Assembly: GCA_903856555.1 (NCBI GenBank)
Contig: CAIOCC010000117.1
Coordinates: 1 to 6,395 of the forward strand
Length of the DNA: 6,395 nucleotides
Reading direction: 5' to 3'
DNA from: an uncultured Bacteroidota bacterium
GTDB taxonomy: Bacteria; Bacteroidota; Bacteroidia; UBA7662
The notes under the pieces were generated by a model. That model searched no databases and was not told where the DNA came from. It saw nothing but the letters and a program-made list of their open reading frames with translations. Below are positions 5,175 through 6,395 of this stretch, piece after piece (position 1 is the first letter of the stretch; every line of letters begins with the position of its first letter). The translations under genes and the position numbers were made by a program.

Positions 5175-6268
5175 ATATCCAAAGCGCTATTCTGTTGCGG
5201 TTTCCTCGGCCTGGAACGTTTGGTTGGGTTCTGCTAACCATCCTGGGATTCGGAATGGGCCGCCCCCTAGGGGCCCAAAGCGGGGGCCGCCAAGTTTTTG
5301 GGATGGTCCTCAACAGCAGCGATCCAATGACCTTATCCCAAGGGGGGTTTGCCCCGGTTTGGGGAACGCAGAGCCCCCTTCGGTCCCTCTCCAATCCCTC
5401 CTTGCTCGAAGCAGGCCTGGGCCGATCCTACGCAGCAGCCTGGGTGCAGCGTTCGGCAGGTTTGGGTCAAGGGGAAGTGGCCTGGGTTGTACCGACCGCC
5501 CAAGAAAGCCGATGGACCATGGCCTGGGGAGCTCGCTTTAGTGGAACCGGCCCCATGGCCCGGACCAATCCCTTTGGACAAATGGAAGGAGAGCACCGAG
5601 CCAGTGAAGGGGCCTTGATTTACAGCCTGGCCCATCGCTTTAGCCCACGTTGGAATTGGGGGGTGCAGGGCCGTTTGTATTCTTCCCAACTGGGGGGTTA
5701 TTCGGCCTGGGGTGGTGGGCTGGGCCTTGCATTGCGTTACGAGGACCCTGAACAAAAGAGAGCCTACGCCCTTTTGATGGATGATTTAACCTTGGTGTTT
5801 CGCGATTATTTGCCTGGAAGCCTGGGTCAACGATTGGTTCCTCGAAGGGTCTCCTTGATAACAACCCAGGCGTTGGCCCACCTTCCTCTTCGATGGACGC
5901 TCGGTTTGCAACACCTCGAAAACTGGTCTTTGCGTTACCAGGATCCCAACGACCCCTTCCAGAATAGAGTCTTTTCCTTGAACGATTCCGATACCCTTCG
6001 AGAATCGGTCCTATCCGCCGCAAGTCAAGAATTGTTTTTGCACCTGGTCCTGGGGACCGAGATCAACCTCGGCAAATATCTACGCCTAAGGGCGGGCTAC
6101 CAGGCACTATCAAGGGCCGACTGGTCCTTTCCAGAGCGCACAGGTGGAAGCGGTTTTCGTTGGGGAATCGCAGTTGAAACCAAGCGTATCCGCATGGAAT
6201 TCACCACCTTTCCACAGACACTGGCGGGTCGTACTTCGGCCTTTTCTCTTACTTTCGGACCTCATTAA
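5156..6268 (+). CDS. porQ: Type IX secretion system protein PorQ
   Basis: PorQ is a beta-barrel outer-membrane protein of the T9SS attachment complex, in which it holds PorZ on the surface while PorV holds the sortase PorU. The 370-residue product matches the family in length (about 330-350 aa plus signal) and landmarks. There is an export signal ending GRPLGAQ (cleavage near Ala40), then SGGRQVFGMVLNSSDPMTLSQGG with the following SLSNPSLL (the N-P-A/S-L-L turn of PorQ/PorV-type barrels). TNPFGQMEGEHRASEGALIYSLA corresponds to the D-x-x-G-N-x-x-G-x-F-x-x-x-E region, then LYSSQLGGYSAWGGGLGLAL and PLRWTLGLQHLENW (244-257), closely resembling the P-V-R-W-x-L-x-L-Q-N-L-x-x-W of PorQ. ATG 5156 overlaps the lipoprotein gene by 19 bases and gives a long 20-residue n-region. 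TTG at 5195 would give a more standard signal peptide, but such starts are rare. Identification is from remembered family features, not a search. Confidence 0.8.
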   Translation: MEGHQLDIQSAILLRFPRPGTFGWVLLTILGFGMGRPLGAQSGGRQVFGMVLNSSDPMTLSQGGFAPVWGTQSPLRSLSNPSLLEAGLGRSYAAAWVQRSAGLGQGEVAWVVPTAQESRWTMAWGARFSGTGPMARTNPFGQMEGEHRASEGALIYSLAHRFSPRWNWGVQGRLYSSQLGGYSAWGGGLGLALRYEDPEQKRAYALLMDDLTLVFRDYLPGSLGQRLVPRRVSLITTQALAHLPLRWTLGLQHLENWSLRYQDPNDPFQNRVFSLNDSDTLRESVLSAASQELFLHLVLGTEINLGKYLRLRAGYQALSRADWSFPERTGGSGFRWGIAVETKRIRMEFTTFPQTLAGRTSAFSLTFGPH

Positions 6269-6283
6269 CCTCTTGCTGAACTC

Positions 6284-6293
6284 TTAACGTTAA
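6284..6293. repeat. 10-bp perfect palindrome between porQ and the next gene
   Basis: TTAACGTTAA is a perfect 10-bp palindrome in the 34-bp gap between porQ and the following gene, ending 9 bases before the ATG at 6303. It could be an operator half-site pair, but a single short palindrome in an AT-rich spacer is also easily produced by chance. Nothing else in this gap looks like a promoter or terminator, so read-through from porQ is likely. Confidence 0.3.
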
Positions 6294-6302
6294 CAATCAA
6301 CC

Positions 6303-6395
6303 ATGAAAATCCTTCGTAACACGCTTCTCCTGCTCTTGCTCTTGTTTCAAGGCTCGCTGTCCGCCCAAAAGAGTCCCCGCGCTGATAGCACGGTC
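6303..6395 (+). CDS. Exported protein, N-terminal fragment
   Basis: Only the first 31 codons are inside the window; the gene runs off the right edge with no stop. They encode a classic type I signal peptide: MKILRN, a seven-leucine core (residues 8-14), then FQGSLSAQ with expected cleavage after Ala21, the A-Q end common in Bacteroidota. The mature start is QKSPRADSTV. That is too little to name a function; an envelope or periplasmic protein is all that can be said. It follows porQ by 34 bases on the same strand with no visible terminator, so it probably belongs to the same transcript. If it is a T9SS component or a PorQ partner, the downstream sequence would show it. Confidence 0.75.
   Translation, partial: MKILRNTLLLLLLLFQGSLSAQKSPRADSTV

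Noticed and set aside
5264..5273. Palindrome CCCCTAGGGG
   Set aside because: Inside the porQ signal-peptide coding region, short and GC-rich, with no accompanying element; expected by chance.

Overview
The window looks like a chromosomal segment from a member of the phylum Bacteroidota. The evidence is a type IX secretion system (T9SS) component (PorQ-like), a secreted enzyme with a T9SS C-terminal sorting tail, a LuxE-like acyl-protein synthetase of the kind common in this phylum, signal peptides ending in A-Q, near absence of Shine-Dalgarno sites, and a TAnnTTTG promoter-like box. Base composition is somewhat above 50% GC by eye, which is high for many Flavobacteriia but usual in other classes. 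I cannot assign a genus.

Layout: (1) Positions 1-2007, plus strand: the 3' end of a beta-oxidation thiolase (fadA-like), then a complete 597-aa acyl-CoA dehydrogenase (fadE-like). Order and sizes match the fadN-fadA-fadE operons known from Bacillus and seen in Bacteroidota. A short inverted repeat overlaps the fadE stop codon and sits between convergent genes. (2) Positions 2057-4607, minus strand: a two-gene unit read leftwards. The first gene is a LuxE/PaaK-type acyl-protein synthetase, followed 10 bases later by a secreted alpha/beta-hydrolase esterase with a starch/glycogen-binding-like N-terminal domain, a polyglycine linker and a T9SS tail. (3) Positions 4608-4688: an 81-bp divergent intergenic region with promoter-like boxes on both strands. 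(4) Positions 4689-6395, plus strand: a small lipoprotein, overlapped by porQ, then the first 31 codons of another exported protein.

How the genes may fit together: thiolase and acyl-CoA dehydrogenase degrade fatty acids to acetyl-CoA in the cytoplasm. PorQ is a beta-barrel outer-membrane protein of the T9SS attachment complex, and the esterase two genes away carries the tail that complex processes, so machinery and a likely cargo lie side by side. The LuxE-like enzyme activates a carboxylic acid (probably a fatty acid) with ATP, and its partner and product here are unknown. Its tight pairing with a secreted esterase is the least explained part of the window. I see no mobile element, CRISPR array, tRNA, rRNA or clear novel defence system.
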